Part shown: positions 8,551 to 13,634 of the stretch, piece by piece
How positions within the stretch are numbered: position 1 is the first letter of the stretch
Layout: each line of letters begins with the position of its first letter
From: Candidatus Uhrbacteria bacterium RIFOXYA2_FULL_40_9
Lineage (GTDB): Bacteria > Patescibacteriota > Patescibacteriia > UBA9934 > GWF2-40-263
Direction of reading: 5' to 3'
Assembly: GCA_001791615.1 (NCBI GenBank)
Contig: MGEY01000005.1
Coordinates: forward strand, 2,402-16,035
DNA length: 13,634 nt
Position numbers and translations under genes: made by a program
The notes under the pieces: generated by a model
Database searches by the model: none
What the model was told of the DNA's origin: nothing
What the model saw: only the letters and a program-made list of their open reading frames with translations

Positions 8551-8674
8551 CGTACGTAACCGGGTTAGGCGGTACGTAACCGGGTTACGTACGAGACAAT
8601 AACGTACGAGACGGTACGTAACCGGGTTAGGCGGTACGTAACCGGGTTACGTACGAGACATTACGTACGAGACA
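8551..8674. repeat. Palindromic tandem repeat, two copies of about 61 bp, overlapping the 3' end of ksgA
   Basis: Copy 1 (8552-8612) and copy 2 (8614-8673) are identical except for a change of 'ata' to 'tt' at one junction. Each copy is a mosaic: the 16-mer GTACGTAACCGGGTTA, a GGCG spacer, the 16-mer again, then two CGTACGAGAC blocks. That gives four 16-mers and four 10-mers in 123 bp. At 8572-8592 and 8634-8654 the second 16-mer reads on into a perfect dyad, with 10-bp arms GTACGTAACC around one central base. The array supplies the last three codons and the TAA stop of ksgA. The rest lies 70-180 bp upstream of the surface operon. It is much richer in CG dinucleotides than the genes around it. 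It may be a REP-like element or an operator array. Confidence 0.9.
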
Positions 8675-9482
8675 ATAATTGCTTCAATGCAATCCATTGC
8701 GGGATTGTTAAATTTTCTGCACGCACACGTTGATCGAGTCCTAACTTTTCTAAACACTCTTTGACAGTCTGCGAAGAAAACTTTCCCGTAGCAGAAAGAT
8801 TTTTTTGTAACTGCTTTCGTTTTGAAGAAAACCCTTGTTTTGCAAGTTGAATAATGGCTTCACGATCTTCTCCATCCAAAAGAGGATAAAGATCAAATTG
8901 CACCACGGCTGAATCTACTTTTGGCATAGGTTGAAAAGATCCTCGAGAAACATTCATCACCTTTTTCCCTTTTGCATAAAGCTGGCACACAACAGAAAGC
9001 AAGCTCATTTTTGGAGGAATAGCCAACAATCGATCTGCCACTTCTCTTTGGACCATCACTATCATCCGAGTGGGATGTGGAGCTTTTGTAAAAAATTGTT
9101 CTAAAATCGCTGAAGTAATGGCATAGGGTATATTCGCGATCAGTTTGAACTTTTGATCTTTTAGTATACCTTCTGTTCCCTGCACACTTGTAAAGGCAAC
9201 TTCCTGAACGTTTTTTTCAAACAGTGTAAGAATATCGCCTTGCACCAAGCAGATTTGCTCACCAAATTGTTCTTGCAAAATGGGAATAAGATCTTCATCA
9301 AGTTCTACAGCGATCACCTGTGCACCTGCTTGAACTAAAGCCTTGGTCAAAACTCCTGTCCCAGGTCCAATCTCTAGCACCCTCTCCCCTTTTTTAATCT
9401 CCGCAACTTCAACAATTTTCTCCAACACTCCACGGTTTGTGAGAAAATTTTGGCTGAAAGATTTTTTCGCTTTAGGCAACAT
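8661..9482 (-). CDS. ksgA: 16S rRNA (adenine1518/1519-N6)-dimethyltransferase KsgA/RsmA
   Basis: KsgA uses S-adenosylmethionine to dimethylate two adjacent adenines in the 3' terminal hairpin of 16S rRNA late in 30S assembly. The 273-aa length is normal for the family. Visible landmarks, counted from the chosen start, are QNFL at 11-14, the SAM-binding EIGPGTG at 37-43, the acidic VELD ending motif II at about 49-52, the catalytic NIPY at 117-120, QREVADRL at about 135-142, and FQPMPKVDSAVV near 183-194. I chose ATG 9482 because MLPKAKKSFSQNFL is the family's usual beginning. A start at 9524 would add 14 atypical residues that overlap tsaC. With this start the gene overlaps tsaC by 11 bp, implying coupled translation. 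The last three residues (SRT) and the stop codon come from the palindromic repeat, so the C-terminus may differ between strains. Confidence 0.95.
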   Translation of the reverse strand: MLPKAKKSFSQNFLTNRGVLEKIVEVAEIKKGERVLEIGPGTGVLTKALVQAGAQVIAVELDEDLIPILQEQFGEQICLVQGDILTLFEKNVQEVAFTSVQGTEGILKDQKFKLIANIPYAITSAILEQFFTKAPHPTRMIVMVQREVADRLLAIPPKMSLLSVVCQLYAKGKKVMNVSRGSFQPMPKVDSAVVQFDLYPLLDGEDREAIIQLAKQGFSSKRKQLQKNLSATGKFSSQTVKECLEKLGLDQRVRAENLTIPQWIALKQLLSRT

Positions 9483-10086
9483 ATATTTTCGGAATAGAAA
9501 TAGTTCCCCTGCGAAGAAGAACAATCTTTCCTTCTTTTTCTGAAATAATGGTGGAAGGACACCGTTTTGTCAGTGCTCCAACGTCTAAAAACATCTCCGG
9601 TTGTAATGGGCTTCTTTTTAAACTATTTTTCACGGCACGAACAGAATAACTGGGGGCGTCTCCTGAATAGTTCGCTGAGGTAGCAATAAGTGGTGCTTGG
9701 ATAGCGTAAGAAAGTGTTCGAGCAATTCCACAAGAAGAAACGCGCAAAGCAACAGTTCCATCCTTTTGAATAACAGACTCTGCGAGCCCTGTCTTTTTTT
9801 TGACTGGAGCCACGATAGTAAGAGGCCCAGGCCAATAACGATGTGCGATCTGCAACAAAAGTGTAGGAATCTCTGCATACTGTTGCGCCATTTTAAGATC
9901 AGCCACAATAAGCGGAAAGGTTTTTTTTGTTGCACGACCTTTTAAAACAAAAATCTTCTCGACCGCGTGTAAATTTTTTGCATCTGCTCCAAGTCCATAC
10001 GCGGTTTCTGTGGGATAAATAATAACCCCTCCTTGCCGAAGAGTACTTATAGCTTCTTTTTGTATTGAAACGGAAAGAGTTTTCAC
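9472..10086 (-). CDS. tsaC: L-threonylcarbamoyladenylate synthase, TsaC/YrdC type
   Basis: The enzyme makes threonylcarbamoyl-AMP from threonine, bicarbonate and ATP, the first step of t6A modification at position 37 of ANN-decoding tRNAs. At 204 aa it is a single YrdC domain and lacks the extra C-terminal domain of Sua5. Landmarks are YPTETAYGLG at 24-33, KGR at 49-51, PGPLT at 86-90, TSANYSG at 136-142, PSTII at 177-181 and LRRG at 191-194. The start is GTG at 10086, one base after the stop of the upstream epimerase (TAA-T-GTG). A GAG lies a few bases upstream as a weak ribosome site. The end overlaps ksgA by 11 bp. The partner TsaD/TsaB/TsaE genes are not in this window. Confidence 0.93.
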   Translation of the reverse strand: MKTLSVSIQKEAISTLRQGGVIIYPTETAYGLGADAKNLHAVEKIFVLKGRATKKTFPLIVADLKMAQQYAEIPTLLLQIAHRYWPGPLTIVAPVKKKTGLAESVIQKDGTVALRVSSCGIARTLSYAIQAPLIATSANYSGDAPSYSVRAVKNSLKRSPLQPEMFLDVGALTKRCPSTIISEKEGKIVLLRRGTISIPKIYVA

Positions 10087-10087
10087 A

Positions 10088-11020
10088 TTAGCTCTTTTTC
10101 ATAAGCCACTTCATGGTTTTGACAAGTCCTTCATCAAGAGTTGTACGAGGAGACCACCCTAATTCCTTTTTTGCTTTTTTACACTGTAACGCGGTGCGAA
10201 GAATCTCTCCTGAGCACGCAGGAGCATGGCGTTCTACCATTTTTGATTTTGCCATTTTTCGTAATTTTCGAAAAAGCGTGTTAACACTCGCTTGTTTCCC
10301 TGTCCCAATATTAAAAATTCCTGTCACGGCTTTATTCATGGCAAGAAGATTTGCACGAACCACATCCTCTACATACACATAATCACGTGTCTGCTTTCCA
10401 TCTCCATTGATCACAGCTTGTTTTCCAGAAAGAAGGCATCCCCCAAAAATCGCAATCACTCCGGCTTCTCCATCAGATCGTTGGCGTGGACCATACACAT
10501 TGGCATAACGCAAAACAACAGAAGACATTCCGGACATTTCTTGAAGAAAGGCCAAATACATTTCAGCGGATCGCTTTGCAATTCCATAAGGAGAAACGGG
10601 TGTGGCTGGACAACTTTCATCATAAGGAGGTCGACCATGATCGGAATACATTGCTCCACCAGTGGAAGAAAAAACAAATTTTTTCACCCCAACTTCTACG
10701 GCTTCATTTGCCAACTTCAAGGTGCCAACAATATTCACAAGAGCATCCTCTGAAGGATTTTTAATGGCTTTTTGAACATCAATTTGTGCGGCAAGATGAA
10801 ATATAATGTCTGGCTTCATGCGCTTTAACAAAGCAGGAAGTTGAGAACTTGTGATGGACATTTTCACAAAATGCGCATTAGGATTCACATTTTTCTGCAA
10901 ACCCCGAGAAAGATCATCAATGACATACACTTTGATGTGCTGACGGATCAATGCATCCACGACATGTGATCCAATAAATCCGGCTCCTCCTGTCACTAAG
11001 GCTGTTTTATATTTTGGCAT
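10088..11020 (-). CDS. NAD-dependent epimerase/dehydratase of the extended SDR family, UDP-glucose 4-epimerase-like
   Basis: The 310-aa protein has the full extended short-chain dehydrogenase layout. The Rossmann glycine motif TGGAGFIG is at 10-17, the acidic DD that binds the NAD ribose at 35-36, and HLAAQ near 75-79. The catalytic set is SST at 118-120 with Y145-x3-K149 (YGIAK). RYANVYGPRQ follows near 171-180. This resembles UDP-hexose 4-epimerases and related nucleotide-sugar enzymes, so it probably supplies a sugar nucleotide for cell-surface glycans. The exact substrate cannot be read from the sequence, so I give no symbol. It begins 18 bp after the prfB stop without a visible Shine-Dalgarno and ends one base before tsaC, so it is co-transcribed with translation genes. 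Confidence 0.9.
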   Translation of the reverse strand: MPKYKTALVTGGAGFIGSHVVDALIRQHIKVYVIDDLSRGLQKNVNPNAHFVKMSITSSQLPALLKRMKPDIIFHLAAQIDVQKAIKNPSEDALVNIVGTLKLANEAVEVGVKKFVFSSTGGAMYSDHGRPPYDESCPATPVSPYGIAKRSAEMYLAFLQEMSGMSSVVLRYANVYGPRQRSDGEAGVIAIFGGCLLSGKQAVINGDGKQTRDYVYVEDVVRANLLAMNKAVTGIFNIGTGKQASVNTLFRKLRKMAKSKMVERHAPACSGEILRTALQCKKAKKELGWSPRTTLDEGLVKTMKWLMKKS

Positions 11021-11038
11021 AAAAGTAAATACGGAAAT

Positions 11039-12164
11039 TTAAGTATTTGCCTTTGTGAACCTTTCACTCTCCCCTAATTCCTTTCGTAAGTATGCTTCCA
11101 TAAAAGGTTCAAGATCTCCATCTAAAACAGCTTGAACATCTTGAGTCTCATACTCGGTTCGATGATCTTTCACCATTTTGTAAGGATGAAGGACATAGGA
11201 ACGAATTTGATTCCCCCACTCAGCACTTTGATATTCTCCCCGCAAGTCTGCTTTTTCTTTTTGCTGAGCTTCGACCTGTAACTGATGAAGACGTGATTTC
11301 AAAATCTTCATGGCTGTTTCTTTATTCTGTTGCTGAGAACGTTCATTTTGACAAGTGATTGTGATATTTGTAGGGATATGAACAATTCGCACAGCTGAAT
11401 AGGTGGTATTCACACTCTGTCCGCCCTTCCCACTTGAAAGATAGGTATCAATGCGAAGATCTTTTGGATCAATTTCTATTTCTGCAAGATCATCAAGTTC
11501 TGGAATCACTTCGATCAAGGCAAAAGAAGTGTGGCGCATTTTTTCTGCATCAAAAGGAGAAATACGTACGAGACGATGAACACCAGCTTCGGATTTCAAA
11601 TATCCGTAAGCATATCGGCCAGAAACACGAAGTGTTAAGCTCTTAATCCCAGCTTCCTCCCCCAAAGATTCACTCAAGACCTGCACCTCCCAATTTCTTT
11701 GTTCTGCAAAACGAGCGATCATGCGATAAAGCATTTGTGCCCAATCCATAGAATCCGTTCCTCCTGATCCTGCATGAATCGCGATAATCGCTGGTTTATC
11801 ATCATAAGGACCAGAAAAAAGCGTTGCAAACTCAAGTTTTGTAAAACGCTTTTCCAATATTTCTAATTTTTGTGCAATTTCCTCTGCAAAAGATTCTTCC
11901 CCTTCTGTTTGTGCCAGCTCTGCCATTTCTTTAAGATCACGGATTTCTTGAAGGAAAGATTCCCAGGTTTCAAGTTCACTCCGTAAATCCGCAGCTTGCT
12001 TTGAAACTTCACGTGCGTGCTCTTGATCTGACCAGAAATCTGCTGATTCCATTTCTACCTCAAGAGCCTTGAGATGAATTTTGACGGCATCTAAGTCAAA
12101 GCAACCCCCAGGTGCGGGAGGTGCGCTCGTGCAGGGATTCTATTTGTGAGATGAGTTCTTTCAT
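11039..12164 (-). CDS. prfB: Peptide chain release factor 2, expressed through a programmed +1 frameshift
   Basis: RF2 reads UAA and UGA and triggers peptide release on the ribosome. The gene is in two frames: 22 codons from ATG 12164, beginning MKELISQIESLHERTS and ending ...WGLL, then TGA at 12098-12096. A +1 shift at CTT-TGA-C gives LDLDAVKIHLKALEVE and continues to TAA at 11041-11039, for 374 residues in all. The UGA-reading SPF tripeptide lies at 202-204 and the catalytic GGQ at 247-249. These are exactly 3 lower than the E. coli positions, which matches a leader three codons shorter and supports the chosen start. An alternative ATG at 12182 would add six residues. A one-frame reading from ATG 12052 would miss the N-terminal 37 residues. 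RF2 levels should be self-regulated, since scarce RF2 favours the shift. The gene starts 29 bp after the DUF4870-like gene. Confidence 0.96.
12095..12110 (-). promoter_or_regulatory. RF2 programmed +1 frameshift site
   Basis: On the minus strand the bases read TGGGGG-TTG-CTT-TGA-C. This has the same arrangement as the E. coli site AGGGGG-TAT-CTT-TGA-C: a G-rich internal Shine-Dalgarno-like block, one codon, the slippery CTT, the UGA stop and the following C. The P-site tRNA slips from CUU to UUU, so GAC is read next and the stop is bypassed. The reading frame after the shift matches RF2 at once, which is strong direct evidence. Confidence 0.95.
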
Positions 12165-12193
12165 ATCTCGCACGACAGGCATTCAGCCTGAAA

Positions 12194-12547
12194 TTACAAT
12201 TTAATTTGTTTAGCGTACTGTCCAAGCACTGGCATCTCCCATGTATTTCCATTAAGGGCATTGATGATACCCAAAAGAACAAGAATCAGAAGTCCGATAG
12301 AACCAAGAGCCCAAACAATCTGTCCAAACACAGGGATTACATTCACGACCCAAAGAATAATCCACGCAATTAAAATAACAAGCCCTTGCTTGCCATGATG
12401 TTGCGCAAATGCGCTATTCTTTTTTGCCAAAAGTGGAATAAGGCACAAGATGCCAAGATATCCAATTGCAGCAATGACTTTATTTTCCTCAATATCATTT
12501 GTCGCTCCAGATTGAGGGGCTGGATTTTCTTGAGAATAGGATTCCAT
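12194..12547 (-). CDS. Small integral membrane protein, DUF4870 (Tic20-like) family
   Basis: The 117-aa protein has a polar N-terminus rich in Ser/Gln/Asn, then three membrane segments at about 24-41, 55-72 and 74-96, and ends in a short basic tail. The landmarks fit DUF4870: AAIGYLGILCLIPLLAKK, then FAQHHGKQG at about 47-55, and NALNGNTWEMPVLGQYA near the C-terminus. The family is widespread and its function is not established, so none is assigned. It is first in the housekeeping cluster, with prfB starting 29 bp after its stop. No Shine-Dalgarno is visible before the ATG. Confidence 0.82.
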   Translation of the reverse strand: MESYSQENPAPQSGATNDIEENKVIAAIGYLGILCLIPLLAKKNSAFAQHHGKQGLVILIAWIILWVVNVIPVFGQIVWALGSIGLLILVLLGIINALNGNTWEMPVLGQYAKQIKL

Positions 12548-12555
12548 AAAAATAC

Positions 12556-12584
12556 ATTAGAAATAAGTATCACTATGATAACAA
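12556..12584 (-). promoter_or_regulatory. Candidate promoter for the housekeeping cluster
   Basis: On the minus strand TTGTTA (12584-12579) and TCTAAT (12561-12556) are separated by 17 bp, the standard spacing, with fair matches to both sigma-70 boxes. The predicted start of transcription falls about 2-4 bases before the ATG at 12547, so the message would be essentially leaderless. The position just after a terminator-like hairpin and before the first gene of the cluster supports it. Confidence 0.4.
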
Positions 12585-12609
12585 AAAAGCTCTGTTCTTA
12601 ACAGGGCTT
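12583..12609. terminator. Hairpin with T-runs on both strands, possible bidirectional terminator
   Basis: The arms GCTCTGTT and AACAGGGC pair over 8 bp with one mismatch around a CTT loop. On the minus strand the stem is followed by TTTTTT, on the plus strand by TATTTTTCTTT. It sits just upstream of the candidate promoter of the housekeeping cluster and would insulate it from readthrough out of the repeat-rich gap. Confidence 0.5.
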
Positions 12610-12721
12610 ATTTTTCTTTCACAGCCCTATCCCTTTCTCTCCTCTAAACTTACAACAATAAAAAGAGTTCCTTTTAACAAGCATTCACTCATCAATTACT
12701 TGTTACTTTTAACGACCTCCT

Positions 12722-12741
12722 CCCCGGGCTAAAGCCCGGGG
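12722..12741. repeat. Perfect 9-bp GC-rich palindrome
   Basis: The arms CCCCGGGCT and AGCCCGGGG pair perfectly around an AA loop, followed on the plus strand by TTTCCTTTTT. On the plus strand it has the form of an intrinsic terminator, but no plus-strand gene precedes it. I therefore read it as a dispersed palindromic repeat, a kind of GC-rich hairpin common in intergenic spaces of many bacteria. Confidence 0.7.
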
Positions 12742-12772
12742 TTTCCTTTTTCGGCTCATCCAAACATTTTTG

Positions 12773-12851
12773 TGTCATCCCGAGCGAGGTTACAAATACC
12801 CCTGTCATCCCGAGCGAGGTTACAAATACCCCTGTCATCCCGAGCGAGGTT
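12773..12851. repeat. Direct tandem repeat of 30 bp, two full copies and a partial third
   Basis: Units start at 12773, 12803 and 12833. The first two are identical over all 30 bases and begin TGTCATCCCGAGCGAGGTTA. The third matches for 19 bases and then diverges into TCGTCGAGCCGAGGGATCTTG. The core resembles the GTCATCCCGAGCGAAG...GAGGGATCT family of dispersed intergenic repeats that I recall from many bacterial genomes. There are no spacers between units, so this is not a CRISPR. Confidence 0.85.
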
Positions 12852-12862
12852 ATCGTCGAGCC

Positions 12863-12891
12863 GAGGGATCTTGAGTTATTCAAGATCCCTC
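12863..12891. repeat. Perfect 12-bp inverted repeat at the end of the tandem repeat
   Basis: The arms GAGGGATCTTGA and TCAAGATCCCTC flank a GTTAT loop. The left arm is contiguous with the third copy of the 30-bp repeat, so the hairpin probably belongs to the same dispersed element. There is no T-run on either side, so it is not an intrinsic terminator. Confidence 0.8.
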
Positions 12892-12940
12892 CACTCGTCA
12901 CAAGAAAACTCCTTGTTCGTTTGGATGAAAATATACCTAC

Positions 12941-12972
12941 CACAAAACCGATCTGTGTCGATCGGTTTTGTG
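12941..12972. repeat. Perfect 13-bp inverted repeat
   Basis: The arms CACAAAACCGATC and GATCGGTTTTGTG flank a 6-nt TGTGTC loop. The 13 perfect pairs are far more than expected by chance in this AT-rich sequence. No T-run follows on either strand. It lies one base from the nested inverted repeat that follows, so the two may form one structured unit or the end of a mobile element. Confidence 0.8.
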
Positions 12973-12973
12973 T

Positions 12974-13048
12974 CCAGGATACCATTCATCCCCGCACTCC
13001 GGCGGCTACCACCTCCTCATGAAGCCGTCTACGTGCAGGGTTTCCTGG
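12974..13048 (-). other. Nested inverted repeat, possible structured RNA or remnant of a mobile-element end
   Basis: Three helices nest over 75 bases. The outer is 12974-12979 with 13043-13048 (CCAGGA/TCCTGG), the middle 12992-12997 with 13033-13038 (6 bp including one G-T), and the inner 13003-13007 with 13023-13027 (CGGCT/AGCCG). The G-T wobble is allowed only in a minus-strand transcript; on the plus strand it would be an A-C mismatch. The 15-nt apical loop on the minus strand contains AGGAGGT, a perfect Shine-Dalgarno sequence. It is GC-rich compared with its surroundings. A structured end of an IS200/IS605-type element is one possible reading. No known RNA family is recognised. Confidence 0.4.
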
Positions 13049-13054
13049 TATAAG

Positions 13055-13075
13055 AAAAACCCGGTCATGCCGGGT
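13055..13075 (-). terminator. Intrinsic terminator after the membrane protein gene
   Basis: On the minus strand the stem ACCCGG / CCGGGT closes a CATGA loop and is followed by TTTT, then CTT. It begins 9 bp after the stop codon of the gene ending at 13085, the expected place and strand for a rho-independent terminator. Confidence 0.75.
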
Positions 13076-13084
13076 CATAAACGT

Positions 13085-13634
13085 TTAGAAACGACGTCGT
13101 TCCACATTCAACAATTTTTCAAATTCCTTTGGAGGGATGGAGAGAAAATGATTCAAGCGATCAACGGCATCTGGAAATGACGTTTTTTCAGGAGACATCC
13201 CAACAAACATCCGAGCTCTGATTTCATCGGAAACTTCTTGATGCCAAGGGGCAAGTCTTTCCATGACCCACGTTTTCCAACTTTCCGATTCATTTGATCC
13301 TACTACACGAATGGCATCATTCAGATAAGCAACCCTTTTTTCCAAAATCCATGCCAGGTAATACCCCTCGCCTGACAATACATGTTGCCGTTTTTCCTTT
13401 GCCTCTTCTGTGCCAAGACGTGCTACTTCTTCCCTACAAAGCTCTCTTATTGCAGAAGAATATTGCATAAAGAGAATAAGAAAACCAACAAAAAAAATGA
13501 TAATTCCAAAATAAATCACAAGCTCAGAGTGAAAAAACAATAGAGAAGCTAGAATAAAAAGAATTCCACTACTGCAAATCACTGCTAATACCTTCAAAAC
13601 ACCACGATCTTGTTCTTTTATTGTTTTCAAAAGC
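13085..13634 (-). CDS. Unrecognised membrane protein with two N-terminal membrane segments, possibly partial
   Basis: The frame reaches the window edge. TTG at 13630 could start it (KTIKEQDRG), but the codon before it is also open, so the true start may lie outside. About 181 residues are visible. Two hydrophobic segments at about 11-33 and 37-56 form a helical hairpin with a short loop. A basic and acidic soluble part of about 120 residues follows, probably cytoplasmic, with helical stretches such as EEVARLGTEEAKEKRQ. It contains the motif-like SESWKTWVMERLAPWHQEV (about 114-132) and ends NVERRRF. I recognise no family. A terminator follows directly, so this ends its own transcript, separate from the housekeeping cluster. 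Confidence 0.7.
   Translation of the reverse strand, partial: LLKTIKEQDRGVLKVLAVICSSGILFILASLLFFHSELVIYFGIIIFFVGFLILFMQYSSAIRELCREEVARLGTEEAKEKRQHVLSGEGYYLAWILEKRVAYLNDAIRVVGSNESESWKTWVMERLAPWHQEVSDEIRARMFVGMSPEKTSFPDAVDRLNHFLSIPPKEFEKLLNVERRRF

Larger units (their letters stand above)
12610..13054. other. Gene-free stretch dominated by repeats and palindromes
   Basis: I see no credible gene here. The small frames that cross it are made of the 30-bp tandem repeat and palindromes in translation. The left part (12610-12715) is plain AT-rich sequence. The rest carries five separate repeat or inverted-repeat structures, listed individually. The composition differs from the genes on both sides, which suggests insertion of repeat elements. 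Confidence 0.7.

Noticed and set aside
9480..9524. Upstream start for ksgA at 9524
   Set aside because: The extra 14 residues (MFFFAGELFLFRKY) are unlike the family's N-terminus and would extend the overlap with tsaC. ATG 9482 gives the usual MLPKAKKSFSQNFL beginning.
11564..11575. The word ACGTACGAGACG inside prfB, shared with the palindromic repeat
   Set aside because: Here it encodes the conserved HRLVRISPF stretch of RF2 and is therefore explained by coding constraint. No other part of the repeat is present, so I take it as coincidence.
12091..12282. A 63-codon minus-strand frame spanning the DUF4870-like end and the start of prfB
   Set aside because: It overlaps two well-supported genes in a different frame, has no family resemblance, and the region is fully explained by the prfB leader and frameshift site.
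12722..12751. Plus-strand intrinsic terminator at the GC-rich palindrome
   Set aside because: The form fits, but there is no plus-strand gene upstream for it to serve. A dispersed palindrome is simpler.
12773..12851. CRISPR array
   Set aside because: The repeats are contiguous with no unique spacers and no cas genes are near. The palindromic array at 8551-8674 also lacks spacers.
12692..12985. A 97-codon minus-strand frame through the repeat-rich gap
   Set aside because: Its protein is the 30-bp repeat in translation (VTSLGMTGVF repeated), a known kind of false gene made by dispersed repeats. A 37-codon frame starting at 12989 was rejected for the same reason.

Overview
The window looks like chromosome from an uncultivated bacterium of the Patescibacteria / Candidate Phyla Radiation, most likely the ABY1 group (the Magasanikbacteria/Uhrbacteria/Falkowbacteria kind). 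That placement is from memory of similar proteins, not from a search. The reasons are a giant cysteine-rich secreted protein with characteristic CPR-style modules, a small membrane-anchored protein with thrombospondin type 3 repeats, compact housekeeping genes and almost no Shine-Dalgarno sequences. prfB (RF2) is intact, so UGA is read as stop. This argues against the CPR lineages that recode UGA as glycine (Gracilibacteria, Absconditabacteria).

Every gene I can support lies on the minus strand, so the window reads right to left. Region 1 (13634-13085) is a membrane protein of unknown function, cut by or starting at the window edge and followed by a terminator. Region 2 (13054-12583) is about 470 bp without a credible gene. 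It is packed with palindromes, a 30-bp tandem repeat and a nested inverted repeat that could be a structured RNA or the worn end of a mobile element. Region 3 (12547-8661) is a tight housekeeping cluster: a DUF4870-like membrane protein, prfB with its programmed +1 frameshift, an NAD-dependent sugar epimerase/dehydratase, tsaC (t6A tRNA modification) and ksgA (16S rRNA dimethylation). Three of these act on translation.

Region 4 (8674-8500) is a striking GC-rich palindromic tandem repeat that overlaps the end of ksgA and supplies its stop codon, followed by a terminator-like hairpin. Region 5 (8478-1) is a two-gene surface module: a 244-aa anchored protein with calcium-binding repeats, then, 8 bp later, one open frame of more than 2,578 codons that leaves the window still open. 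The encoded protein has an N-terminal signal/anchor, a largely cysteine-free helical N-terminal domain, then some 110 cysteines in at least two repeating patterns, two carbohydrate-binding-like jelly-roll domains and scattered calcium-loop motifs. It is the best candidate here for an undescribed system: a very large, acidic, disulfide-stabilised cell-surface protein, perhaps for host or substrate attachment, co-expressed with a small anchored partner.
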